Positions 1 to 7,670 of a stretch of DNA of 42,853 bases are shown here, piece after piece; within the stretch, counting starts at the first letter, position 1, and each line of letters begins with the position of its first letter. The position numbers and the translations under genes are program-made. Location of the stretch: the IMG/VR virus record IMGVR_UViG_3300048038_000011, positions 1 through 42,853 of that record, one strand, 5' to 3'. This DNA is from a virus. Below the pieces are notes generated by a model. That model was not told the origin of the DNA, did not search any database, and saw only the letters and a list, made by a program, of their open reading frames with translations.

Positions 1-3
1 CCC

Positions 4-591
4 TTACTGAGCGCCCGAATAATAGCTGTTCAATCCACTCATAGCTCCCTTGGCAGCGCCAGTACCAGACAGCGCACCGCCGGCAGCACCCAAACCGAAC
101 GATTCGGCGGCAGAAACTCCGCTCGTAATGCCTTTTCCAAGAATGCTGTTCGCCCAGTTCTGCATCTGCTGCTGAGACAAACTCGCCTCCTGCGAAGTGG
201 CACTCATTCCCTGCCCCAAAAGGCTGCTTCCAGAGCTGGCCAGTCCGCTGGCCGAGCTGCCAAGGAGCGATGAAATCATGTTGTTGATGGAGGCACGCGA
301 GTTGTCATCGGCCATCTGCATGGAGGCATTGGTGCCACCGCTGCGATTTCCAAACTGCGAAGCGCTCAGTTTGGATTGCTGTCCTTGCCCCTTGATGCTG
401 TTGATCTCTGGCCCCAAAACCTTGCTAATCTTGGATTGATCTCCCGAGAGGATTGAGGACATGAAGTTCGACGATTGGGCCAAGTTTTGCTCGCCCAGTC
501 CAGTGGCAAATTTGCCGATCTGGCCAAACTGGTTGATATCTTTAGAAAGGGTAGGGTTGCTACCCCCGAACAAACTTGAAAAAAAGCTCAT
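4..591 (-). CDS. Small Gly/Ser/Ala/Gln-rich virion protein (hypothetical)
   Basis: Encodes 195 residues from the ATG at 591. This start has the ribosome binding site GGAGGT just upstream and follows leader A. The N-terminus is MSFFSSLFGG and most of the protein is low-complexity Gln/Ser/Gly/Ala. Hydrophobic glycine-rich stretches near residues 130-190 resemble internal or ejection proteins of short-tailed phages. It is the last gene of the minus-strand virion module seen here, and the TGA of the leader peptide overlaps its start codon. A virion-internal role is inferred from composition and position; no family was recognised. Confidence 0.7.
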   Translation of the reverse strand: MSFFSSLFGGSNPTLSKDINQFGQIGKFATGLGEQNLAQSSNFMSSILSGDQSKISKVLGPEINSIKGQGQQSKLSASQFGNRSGGTNASMQMADDNSRASINNMISSLLGSSASGLASSGSSLLGQGMSATSQEASLSQQQMQNWANSILGKGITSGVSAAESFGLGAAGGALSGTGAAKGAMSGLNSYYSGAQ

Positions 592-606
592 GTCCACCTC
601 CCACGC

Positions 607-721
607 AGAAAAATGGCCCAAGGCCATTTCTGGTCTTGAGCCATTGCTTGTTCCGCATGTGCGGAGGCATGTTGCTCGGATAATTCTCGCTTAGTGTACC
701 GCCGCTAGTATTTCGCCACAA
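607..721 (-). promoter_or_regulatory. Leader A: promoter plus two-hairpin 5' leader
   Basis: A sigma70-like promoter (TTGTGG at 716-721, 17-bp spacer, TACACT at 693-698) is followed by the repeated leader. The 5' motif GAGCAACATGC is at 667-677. Hairpin 1 (CCGCA/TGCGG) is at 653-664. The conserved leader ATG is at 644 and encodes MAQDQKWPWAIF and onward. Hairpin 2 (AAATGGCC/GGCCATTT) is at about 610-629. The leader frame stops in TGA overlapping the ATG of the downstream gene at 591. Confidence 0.75.
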
Positions 722-726
722 GGCAA

Positions 727-748
727 AAGAATCTACCACAGTAGAAGA
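727..748 (-). terminator. Weak terminator-like hairpin
   Basis: On the minus strand TCTAC-TGTG-GTAGA is followed by TTCTTTT, directly after the stop of the gene ending at 749 and just before promoter A. The stem is short, so termination may be inefficient. Confidence 0.4.
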
Positions 749-1768
749 TTACGGACAGCTTACATTCCAAGCAACTGCCGCCCCGGAGGTCAACGCAGTT
801 CCATTGACGCTTACAGAATACTGTGTGTCGGAAATGTAATTCACAAAAAAGGGAACATCCGCTGCTGATGTTTCAGGAGACACAACGGGACAAAGCGTAT
901 GTCCTCTTGTAGCAGTCAGCGTAACGGTAAAAATAACGCCTGTTGTGGGAGGAGAACTTCCCACAGCCGCAAAAGATACTCGATGACTGCCGTCCAGACC
1001 AGTGAGCCCCATAATTGTAGTTCCAGATCCTAACGCAGGACCGGCAGAAAGATTGCTTACCGAGAGAGTTCCTCCAAGGCTATAGGAACTGCCTCCTCCA
1101 GTTGCATTGATGGTAACGGCTCCAACACCACTTGTGGGCGAAATCGTTACATTTGTTCCCGCAATAATCTGCGTAACCACATTCCCAACAAGCGGAATCA
1201 ATTCTGCCCAAAAATTTGTTCCGTCATATGCAACTGTTGCGGCGCTCCCCTGAGCGACTGGCATTGATGCCGCAGCAAGATTTCCTTGGTACGAAATTGT
1301 TCCGCTGATTGGTGTCAAAGTTGCCGTACCAGCACCAAAATTAAGAAAGGTAGCAAACCAGGGAGTGGTGATTGCAGGAGAAGATGAAGCAACGCTCAGC
1401 GTAACGGCAATCGGCGAAGCATCATCGAGAATGATGAACTTGGCATAATCTGATTGCTGCGTGGTATAGGCTGTTACGCCTGTTTGATTATTCACGTAGC
1501 CAATCGTCGTTGTTCCAGTATTGGTAACAACGGTCTGCGTGCCTGTAGATGAGCTTGAAGAAGTGCTCGTAGATGAACTGCTCGATGTGCTTGAGCTTGT
1601 TGTTGATGACGACGTTACAGATGTCAATTGGCTTTTTAGAGAAGCAATTGCTTGATTTAAGTCAAGGATTCCCTGGTACGCATTGCGATGCGCTGCTTTT
1701 GCGCCATCGCTTTCATTGGCAATCTCTGTTTCAAATGGATAACGAAATGACTCCAGATTGATTGTCAT
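749..1768 (-). CDS. Ser/Thr-rich tail-fibre-like virion protein
   Basis: Encodes 339 residues. Residues 1-45 are a helical head (MTINLESFRYPFETEI). A long Ser/Thr linker follows at about residues 48-80, then beta-rich repeats (VTISPTSGVGAVTINATGG, SLGGTLSVSNLSAG) and a C-terminal domain ending in Cys-Pro. This architecture of anchor, flexible linker and beta-rich exposed domain is typical of phage fibres or spikes. The ATG at 1768 overlaps the TGA of the upstream zinc-ribbon gene (ATGA), so the two are translationally coupled. The fibre role is inferred from composition and context. Confidence 0.65.
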   Translation of the reverse strand: MTINLESFRYPFETEIANESDGAKAAHRNAYQGILDLNQAIASLKSQLTSVTSSSTTSSSTSSSSSTSTSSSSSTGTQTVVTNTGTTTIGYVNNQTGVTAYTTQQSDYAKFIILDDASPIAVTLSVASSSPAITTPWFATFLNFGAGTATLTPISGTISYQGNLAAASMPVAQGSAATVAYDGTNFWAELIPLVGNVVTQIIAGTNVTISPTSGVGAVTINATGGGSSYSLGGTLSVSNLSAGPALGSGTTIMGLTGLDGSHRVSFAAVGSSPPTTGVIFTVTLTATRGHTLCPVVSPETSAADVPFFVNYISDTQYSVSVNGTALTSGAAVAWNVSCP

Positions 1769-1881
1769 TTTTGCTTAGCCTTCCAGATCGTGCATGCTGG
1801 GCACAAACCGTTGGGCGGTGGAACAAGTTGAATCGCTCCACAGCGTTTGCATCGCCGCTCTGAAACCGTAATTTTTCCCAC
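1765..1881 (-). CDS. 38-residue zinc-ribbon mini-protein
   Basis: The GTG start at 1881 has a strong ribosome binding site (GGAGGAGGT) with a 7-nt spacer, and lies one base after the TAA of the large tail gene. The product has CKRCG and CPAC, a four-cysteine zinc-ribbon pattern. Its stop overlaps the ATG of the fibre-like gene. The gene is short and easily missed, but ribosome binding site, coupling and cysteine spacing all agree. Possible roles are nucleic-acid binding or chaperoning of a structural protein; nothing in the sequence decides. Confidence 0.7.
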   Translation of the reverse strand: MGKITVSERRCKRCGAIQLVPPPNGLCPACTIWKAKQK

Positions 1882-1882
1882 T

Positions 1883-4800
1883 TTATCCACCTCCTCCACT
1901 TCCCGCAAAAGGCTGCACTTCCTTGTACTCTCCTGTCGATCCCCAGTCCTTCGCTTGCACAACAAAGCCTTCCACGTTGAGTTCAAACTGAACAGTGGAA
2001 GTAAATTGGAACCACAGCAATTTCCACTTGCTTGGACCGCAAACAAGTTTCAACTTTGTCAGCGCTCCACCCGACGAAGGAATCGTGATCGCTGGTGGAC
2101 CATAACTACCATTGTCTACATCCGCCGCATATCCTGTCAGCGTGATAGAAGTTGTTGAAGAGTATTCGACAATCAACACTGGCCCAAGCGTCTGCCATCC
2201 CTTTCCGCCGATTGCTGAAGTCAACACAATGGCAGTTCCGGTTTCTGTGCCAGCGCTGGCCAATTGCCGAATCGTTCCATCGTTGCAACCGACCAGTACA
2301 CCCTGCTGGCTTAATCCTTCATTCGCAGCATGAATTGTTGCTGGCCATTCGTATGCATCCCAAACCCAGCCCTGCGCATTGATGTCGTAAACGAGGGTAT
2401 GCGGGTTGCCATCCGTTCCGACGTAGTCGTAATACATGTAGCCGTTTTGGATGCTGAACTTTTGCAGTTCAGGCTGCGTGTCGTCGGGCGGATAAATTGT
2501 CACGCCCTGCCGCGTCACCGGCTGCGGAATGCTTGTGCCACCGTCTTCGTTTTCGTGCGGAAAAAGAGATTCCAAATCCTGATCTGTAATCGACTGGGAT
2601 GCACCGCCGCCAGGAGAAACGTGGATTCCATCGTCCACGCGGAAGAAGATCAATCCTCCGCCCTCGATCGCCACGCAGCGAGGAATAAACAGCCCGCGAT
2701 TAACGCTTGTGGCCTGCAAAGTCCAAGTCGATCCCGTCGTTCCCGTGACAGTGGCAAGCGCGTTAAAGAAGTTGGGCATGATCACCCATGCCCGCCGAAT
2801 CGAAAACAGCACACCACGGCCACCAGACATTGCCCCGTTAACCAAGGGTTCACTTGGGTCTGTCACATCCATCTGATTTGTATCTGGTGCCGCATCGAGG
2901 TTTGATCCCGAGCACCAGTAAAGCGTTCCTGGCCGCAGTGGATCACCAACGCCGAAAGTGTAGTTGATGTTGTCTGTTGGTCCAAAAAGATACGCCATCG
3001 GCTGATTGGCAAGAATTGGCTCTGAAATTTCGTAAGCCAGATTTGCTCCATCAGGAACGCCAGGAATCGTAATCTGGTTCACAAATCCGGCAGGAACGAC
3101 GATTCCCTTGTCTGTAAATGTCACAGTCCCGCTAACCGTCGTGCCACCCGAGGTACTGAAAGTAGGAGTTGATGCTCCCGAGATTCCCGCTGCTGTGACG
3201 AGTTGATAATGGCCGTTGATGTCTTGAATCACCCAATTCAATGCATATGCTGTCAAAGGTGCAAAAAAGCTAGCCGTGGGCCGCGCAATAAACGTGTAGG
3301 CCAAAGAAGTCGGAGAACCAATCCGAATGATTGTTCCTGCCAGCCAGCGCGTATTGAATCCTGTGGCCGTTCCTCCAATGGCTCCGCCACTAACCCACGT
3401 AATTACGCCTCCAGAAACCGTGCAGATTCCCTTCTGCGGCAGGTCGATCGAGGGAAAAGGTTCATAGTTGGTATAAACGAGCAAGTTAGTGCCCAGTTCC
3501 GTATCTGTCAACGAATCTGAAACCGGCGTATTGGTTCCCCCGCCACCAAGATCATCATTCGGTCCGGTGCAAACGTACGTAAAACTTGTGATTGCAGAAT
3601 CAACACGGTAGTAATCGACTTTGTCCACTTGGGGATCGTTGGACCAAAGCGACGTAATGGTGTTCGCCGTGACTGGAACAGCTTCTGCCGTCGATTCGGG
3701 AGAAGGATTGGAAGTTGCGCCCGTAGCGCTAGAGCGATAGACATAGCGATACTGCACTTGTTCTCGAACCGAGGAACTTAGAGGAAGAACAATCGTTGGT
3801 GTAGTCACGCCTGCTGCCGTTGTTGAAGCGGTTGGAGACACCATCAAAAGAAGAATGCGGCCAGAGTGGTACCAGAAGTCATAGTCGATCTCAATCGTAT
3901 GAATTGCGGCAGAAGAAAAATACAAAACCACTGTTGTAACTGTGCACTGACCGGCCTCGTTGTAATAAGTGCTGCCAAATTTTAATGGCGCGACGGGAAG
4001 AAGAGGAATGCCGCTTATCACTGAAATTGTTTGGCCAAACGATGAAACCTGAGTGCTACTCAAGGCAACAGTTCCTGCTACCGTTGCTTCGTTGTTAGTC
4101 ATGTAGGTTGCAGTAGCTGAGACGACAGTGGGACTTCCGCTGATGCCCCAGATCGTTTGATCTTTGTTCGTCAGAACAAATTTGTAATATCCCGGTGCCG
4201 GGATATAAATGCTTCCAGTCAGGCAAAAATTAAAGTTTGTGTACGTTGTGTTGGTCGGATACGTCGACGTAAGCGGAGAAGCAAACACGGGATTTGAACC
4301 GTCAACAACGCCCTCTGGAGTCAGGTGGCTCCAGATCATCGGCACTGTTATATCGCTAATCCCGCTGGAAATATCTACGCCAGGCAATCCGGGGATGCCA
4401 GCAGCAAGGGCCGGAACTGCCGCCGATCCGAACGAAGCATCAAAGATAAACGAGTTTCCTGTCGTGCTTCCATCCGCATTGGACGTAGAACGAACTGGCC
4501 CAGAGCCTCCAGGGTCGTCTACGTTTTTCCAAATATATGATCCGGTTTGCCCGGATGTCGGAGAATCTCCCCAGTACCAAAGTGTCATTGTACCAAGAGC
4601 AGATGTAACCGACGGCAATGCATTTGTTGTCACCGTCACCGTAATGCTGAAAGAGCCGGAATTGTTGCTGAAAGTGTTTCCAGTCGAGTCAATGCCAATT
4701 TGTAAAGACACAGCCGACGAAGGAACAGTAATTGCGATGCCTAAATTTCCGCCCACGTCCACAATATTTTGTCTGTAGAGTGGTGCCGCACCCGCAGCAA

Positions 4801-5692
4801 TCACGTTTCCGCTTCCGTCCGTAAATGCCCCGATGATGATCGATGGAGGCGTCGACGGAGGAGACACTCCACCAGCAGGCTGCACATAATATCCGGGATT
4901 GGTTGAAGCCAGTGGCAGACCAGTGGCTGTAGGGGTTGTAACGACACTGCCATTGATAATTACGGTGCCCGTGGGATTTGGAATTGTAATCGTCACTGTA
5001 GTGGCATTTTTGACATTGATCGTGTACGGTGCAGTTCCGTCCACAGGGGGCGTCGTGTTTGGATATCCTTCGGTTTCTCCATAATCAAAGTTTGAGTTTG
5101 TCCCTGTTGGATAGTTTGTCCAGGGAATCGCCGTTGCATATAACACTCCGGTTGTCGTGACGCTTGAATTTTCTGTGGAAACAGACGGAGCAAGCTGCGG
5201 CTCCTTAATGCCCATTTTGTAGGTAACGCCGTCCGAGCGAACCTTCATCATTCCATTGGATGGAAAATTGACAGCGGTGTGACCACCGCTAACATTGGTG
5301 ATCAGATATTGCGTATCGAGGGTAACGTCTCCCTGTTTCGCAGAATCGCCCACATACATCCATGGCTGGACTGAAGTGTTCGGTCGGAACGGAACCATGG
5401 AAACTGGATTTCCGCTCAGGCCTGTTGCCTCAACAGTGTTTCCAGCGTATAGAGAGGTTCCAGCACCGCTAATGATCGTGTATCCACTCGATGGCCCGTT
5501 GGGCGTGGAATCGTTCAAACGGCGGATTGTATGAACGGCGGCAGCAAGTGTATAAAGCGCCGCTGTCATCAAATTACGAAAATTAATGCTGCCGACGGAG
5601 TAGGAACGGACATTTTGGGCAACGGCTACCCGACCGCTAGGCAAGCGATTAGCGGGATGGGTGACGTCAAGCCCGTGGAATTCAAGCGGCAT
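1883..5692 (-). CDS. Large tail protein with PA14-like region (putative nozzle/hub)
   Basis: Encodes 1269 residues from the ATG at 5692, behind GGGGGAGGG. Beta-rich segments alternate with Ser/Thr/Gly linkers. Residues about 485-620 resemble a PA14/GLEYA-type domain (GSIYIPAPGYYKFVLTNKD, later HTIEIDYDFWYHSG). Residues about 640-720 look fibronectin-like (VYRSSATGATSNPSP). The last third carries motifs such as LVYDINAQGWVWDAYEW and LVGCNDGTIRQL, reminiscent of beta-propeller tail-tube nozzle proteins of short-tailed phages. The start overlaps the end of the HNH gene. A tail/adsorption role is well supported by size and context; the exact position in the tail is inferred. Confidence 0.7.
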   Translation of the reverse strand: MPLEFHGLDVTHPANRLPSGRVAVAQNVRSYSVGSINFRNLMTAALYTLAAAVHTIRRLNDSTPNGPSSGYTIISGAGTSLYAGNTVEATGLSGNPVSMVPFRPNTSVQPWMYVGDSAKQGDVTLDTQYLITNVSGGHTAVNFPSNGMMKVRSDGVTYKMGIKEPQLAPSVSTENSSVTTTGVLYATAIPWTNYPTGTNSNFDYGETEGYPNTTPPVDGTAPYTINVKNATTVTITIPNPTGTVIINGSVVTTPTATGLPLASTNPGYYVQPAGGVSPPSTPPSIIIGAFTDGSGNVIAAGAAPLYRQNIVDVGGNLGIAITVPSSAVSLQIGIDSTGNTFSNNSGSFSITVTVTTNALPSVTSALGTMTLWYWGDSPTSGQTGSYIWKNVDDPGGSGPVRSTSNADGSTTGNSFIFDASFGSAAVPALAAGIPGLPGVDISSGISDITVPMIWSHLTPEGVVDGSNPVFASPLTSTYPTNTTYTNFNFCLTGSIYIPAPGYYKFVLTNKDQTIWGISGSPTVVSATATYMTNNEATVAGTVALSSTQVSSFGQTISVISGIPLLPVAPLKFGSTYYNEAGQCTVTTVVLYFSSAAIHTIEIDYDFWYHSGRILLLMVSPTASTTAAGVTTPTIVLPLSSSVREQVQYRYVYRSSATGATSNPSPESTAEAVPVTANTITSLWSNDPQVDKVDYYRVDSAITSFTYVCTGPNDDLGGGGTNTPVSDSLTDTELGTNLLVYTNYEPFPSIDLPQKGICTVSGGVITWVSGGAIGGTATGFNTRWLAGTIIRIGSPTSLAYTFIARPTASFFAPLTAYALNWVIQDINGHYQLVTAAGISGASTPTFSTSGGTTVSGTVTFTDKGIVVPAGFVNQITIPGVPDGANLAYEISEPILANQPMAYLFGPTDNINYTFGVGDPLRPGTLYWCSGSNLDAAPDTNQMDVTDPSEPLVNGAMSGGRGVLFSIRRAWVIMPNFFNALATVTGTTGSTWTLQATSVNRGLFIPRCVAIEGGGLIFFRVDDGIHVSPGGGASQSITDQDLESLFPHENEDGGTSIPQPVTRQGVTIYPPDDTQPELQKFSIQNGYMYYDYVGTDGNPHTLVYDINAQGWVWDAYEWPATIHAANEGLSQQGVLVGCNDGTIRQLASAGTETGTAIVLTSAIGGKGWQTLGPVLIVEYSSTTSITLTGYAADVDNGSYGPPAITIPSSGGALTKLKLVCGPSKWKLLWFQFTSTVQFELNVEGFVVQAKDWGSTGEYKEVQPFAGSGGGG

Positions 5693-6431
5693 GTACCCTC
5701 CCCCTAAAATCCATTACCTTATTGCGCTTTCTGGAGTTGCACGAACGACATAGCGGTTGAATATTGTCGATGTTCGATGTTCCGCCCAAAGATACTGGAA
5801 CGATATGGTCAACCGTCAGATTTACATCGCTTCTTCCACAGCACAAACAGCGATGCCCATACGACTCAAGCAACGCGTTCCATTCTTCTGCGGTATAGGC
5901 TCCTCCAGCGTTTGACTTTTTGGTGCGACGGCGCTGCTCCTTGGCAAGATACTTCGCCGGATTGCGCCTATAAAATTCTCGGTTTTTCTGGCGAACCTCC
6001 TCTGGATGCTGTGCGCAGTATCTTGCGCGCGATTCTCGTGCGCTTTTGTTACCTTTTGCGCGATGACTTATCCGATACTCTCTATCCTTTTCAGGATGGT
6101 TTTTGTGGTAGGCACGTTTTTTTTCCAAAACTGCGTCTCTGTTTTGAACGAGATAAGAACGGACATACTCTTGCACCTTGTCCGGATGTTTTTCGCGATA
6201 GGTGCGCACATATTCCGCAGATTTGCTGCGGTGTTCTTTAGCCCATTGCGCGTTTTTCTCCAATACTTTTTCGCGGTTGCGCTGATAGAACCGGCGATAA
6301 GAAGAACGTCTTTGTTCTCGCCTTCTCTCCGTATCTGGTCGGGCGTGCTCCCGGCACTCTGCGCTGCAATACTTTGGGGGGCGTCCACGAGCAGCCGCCT
6401 TAAATTCTTTTTTGCATTCTTGGCAAATCAT
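5682..6431 (-). CDS. HNH endonuclease with N-terminal zinc finger and Arg/Lys-rich repeats
   Basis: Encodes about 249 residues from MICQECKKEF. A treble-clef-like zinc finger lies at the N-terminus (CQECKKEF, CSAEC). A helical, strongly basic region with repeated Y-R-x-x-N-x-E-K units follows. The C-terminus is an HNH domain: CLCCGRSD, then VDHIVPVSLGG with the catalytic His, then N-I-Q-P-LCRSCNSRK. It is a free-standing homing-type nuclease inserted in the tail operon, and its end overlaps the tail gene start by 11 nt. The open frame also runs upstream in phase through leader B (MAQDQQW), so an N-terminal extension cannot be excluded. The ribosome binding site at 6431 is weak. Confidence 0.85.
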   Translation of the reverse strand: MICQECKKEFKAAARGRPPKYCSAECREHARPDTERRREQRRSSYRRFYQRNREKVLEKNAQWAKEHRSKSAEYVRTYREKHPDKVQEYVRSYLVQNRDAVLEKKRAYHKNHPEKDREYRISHRAKGNKSARESRARYCAQHPEEVRQKNREFYRRNPAKYLAKEQRRRTKKSNAGGAYTAEEWNALLESYGHRCLCCGRSDVNLTVDHIVPVSLGGTSNIDNIQPLCRSCNSRKRNKVMDFRGRVHAA

Positions 6432-6463
6432 GCCCCAACACCGCCCCCAAAAACGCGTAAAAA

Positions 6464-6575
6464 CAGCAATGGCCCAAAACCATTGCTGGTCTTGAGCCAT
6501 TGCTTATTCGCCACAGGGCGAGGCATGTTGCTCGTGTTCTGATCGCATAGTAGGCGATTTTGTCTTGGATGGCAA
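6464..6575 (-). promoter_or_regulatory. Leader B: promoter plus two-hairpin 5' leader
   Basis: The promoter is TTGCCA (6570-6575), 17-bp spacer, TACTAT (6547-6552). The 5' motif GAGCAACATGC is at 6523-6533. Hairpin 1 (TCGCC-CTGT-GGCGA) is at 6508-6521, the leader ATG at 6500, and hairpin 2 (CAGCAATGG/CCATTGCTG) at 6464-6487, followed by TTTTT. The first half-site AGCAATGGC can also pair with the distal GCCATTGCT. The sequence around -10 (CGCATAGTAGGC on the plus strand) is identical to that at the portal promoter. Confidence 0.75.
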
Positions 6576-6585
6576 CGCTAATCGC

Positions 6586-6614
6586 TTGACATATTTATGA
6601 TCGGATGATAACGT
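6586..6614 (+). promoter_or_regulatory. Promoter of the TumE/TumA cassette
   Basis: TTGACA at 6586-6591, a 17-bp spacer and TAACGT at 6609-6614 form a good sigma70-like promoter. The expected start of transcription, about 7 nt downstream, falls on the ATG at 6621, and no ribosome binding site precedes that ATG, so the transcript may be leaderless. The promoter lies back to back with minus-strand promoter B. Confidence 0.65.
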
Positions 6615-6620
6615 ACATAA

Positions 6621-6986
6621 ATGACGAAACCAGACGCAGGCATTGATGCCTTGCTGCTACTGGATGGTGAAAGTTTTGTTGCAGATGCAGAAGGCGTTTG
6701 CTGGGTAAAATTTGCGGTAAAACAGGTAGCGGTTTCACCTGAACGTCCGCATGGTCTGCGCTATTCGCTTACGCTTCACGACAAAATCGGAACGCGATTG
6801 TTGGGATTTGATAATGCCCATCCAATTCATGAAACTTCCGGACCAGGGGCACGAACTTTTGTTGAGTACGATCACAAACACAACGGAAAAAGGATTCGGT
6901 TCTATCCCTACACGGATGCAGCAACATTGATGGCAGATTTTTGGACAGAAGTCGAAGCCATCTTGCAAAAGAGGAGCACACCATGA
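6621..6986 (+). CDS. tumE: TumE-family (DUF6516) toxin
   Basis: Encodes 121 residues. The sequence fits the DUF6516/TumE family: an early LLLLDGESFVADAEG segment, a beta-rich core with HGLRYSLTLHDKIGTRLLGFDNAH, a central EYDHKHNGKRIRFYPY motif and a C-terminal amphipathic helix. Length matches the family. Its TGA overlaps the ATG of the next gene (ATGA), the usual coupling of this toxin with the HVO_A0114-type partner. It is the toxin half of a toxin-antitoxin cassette opposed to the surrounding virion genes and is likely a lysogeny/maintenance or superinfection-exclusion moron. The molecular target is not visible from sequence. Confidence 0.8.
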   Translation: MTKPDAGIDALLLLDGESFVADAEGVCWVKFAVKQVAVSPERPHGLRYSLTLHDKIGTRLLGFDNAHPIHETSGPGARTFVEYDHKHNGKRIRFYPYTDAATLMADFWTEVEAILQKRSTP

Positions 6987-7339
6987 CTACTTTGAAAATT
7001 GGAATTGCCAGTCTCGAACAGTACAAAAATCGGACAATGGCCATCGTGCGCGGAGAATATGTGCCAAGTCCAGAGGAACCGAAGGTATGGTTTCAATCTC
7101 TTGAAACAATGGCACAGGTTCTGTCCGATAAAAATCGGACTCTTCTGGCGTTGATCGTTAAAACACGACCTGAGTCGCTCACGGAACTCGCGGCGCAGAC
7201 TGGTCGTGCCAAGTCAAATCTTTCCAGAACGCTTAAAACAATGCAGCAATATGGCTTGATTCATTTTGAAAAAAGACCAGGACGTCAACTTGCTCCACGA
7301 ACCAATTATTCCCGCGTTGAACTGGAAATGACGTTTTAG
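6983..7339 (+). CDS. tumA: TumA / HVO_A0114-family winged-helix antitoxin
   Basis: Encodes 118 residues from the ATG at 6983, behind GAGGAG. The C-terminal half is a MarR/ArsR-like winged helix: ESLTELAAQTGRAKSNLSR is the helix-turn-helix and GLIHFEKRPGRQLAP forms the wing. The N-terminus (TLKIGIASLEQYKNRTMAI) is the probable toxin-binding part. This gene pair order, toxin then DNA-binding antitoxin, is the standard TumE/TumA arrangement. Autoregulation of the promoter at 6586-6614 is expected from the family but not shown here. Confidence 0.8.
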   Translation: MTTLKIGIASLEQYKNRTMAIVRGEYVPSPEEPKVWFQSLETMAQVLSDKNRTLLALIVKTRPESLTELAAQTGRAKSNLSRTLKTMQQYGLIHFEKRPGRQLAPRTNYSRVELEMTF

Positions 7340-7350
7340 CGGGAGACAAA

Positions 7351-7656
7351 ATGACTTTATCTGAGACCAAACCATTTGATTCTGCGGAATATCTCGATGA
7401 TCCACAAGCCATTGCTGCCTATATGACAGATGCGCTCGAAAGTGATGATCCTGCTTTTATAACGGATGCGCTTGGTGTTGTTGCGCGCGCTCGTGGCATG
7501 AGCCAAGTAGCGCAAGAAGCAGGATTGTCACGTGAAAGTCTTTACCGAGCACTAAGCGTAAATGGAAATCCAGAGTTTACCACTGTGTTGCACGTACTGC
7601 GAGCACTTGGTTTGCAATTTTCGGTTGTTTCTAAAAATCAACAAAAAGTTGCCTAA
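7351..7656 (+). CDS. HI1420-type addiction-module antidote (XRE helix-turn-helix)
   Basis: Encodes 101 residues, start behind GGGAG. It begins LSETKPFDSAEYLDDP and continues AIAAYMTDALESDDPAFITDALGVVARARGMSQVAQEAGLSRESLYRALS, the signature of the probable addiction-module antidote family normally paired with a HigB-like killer. No HigB-like gene is next to it; it follows the TumA gene after 11 nt. It may be an orphan, a second regulator of the cassette, or the remnant of another module. The next minus-strand gene converges on it with only 14 nt between stops. Confidence 0.85.
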   Translation: MTLSETKPFDSAEYLDDPQAIAAYMTDALESDDPAFITDALGVVARARGMSQVAQEAGLSRESLYRALSVNGNPEFTTVLHVLRALGLQFSVVSKNQQKVA

Positions 7657-7670
7657 AGGAACAAGCAAAT

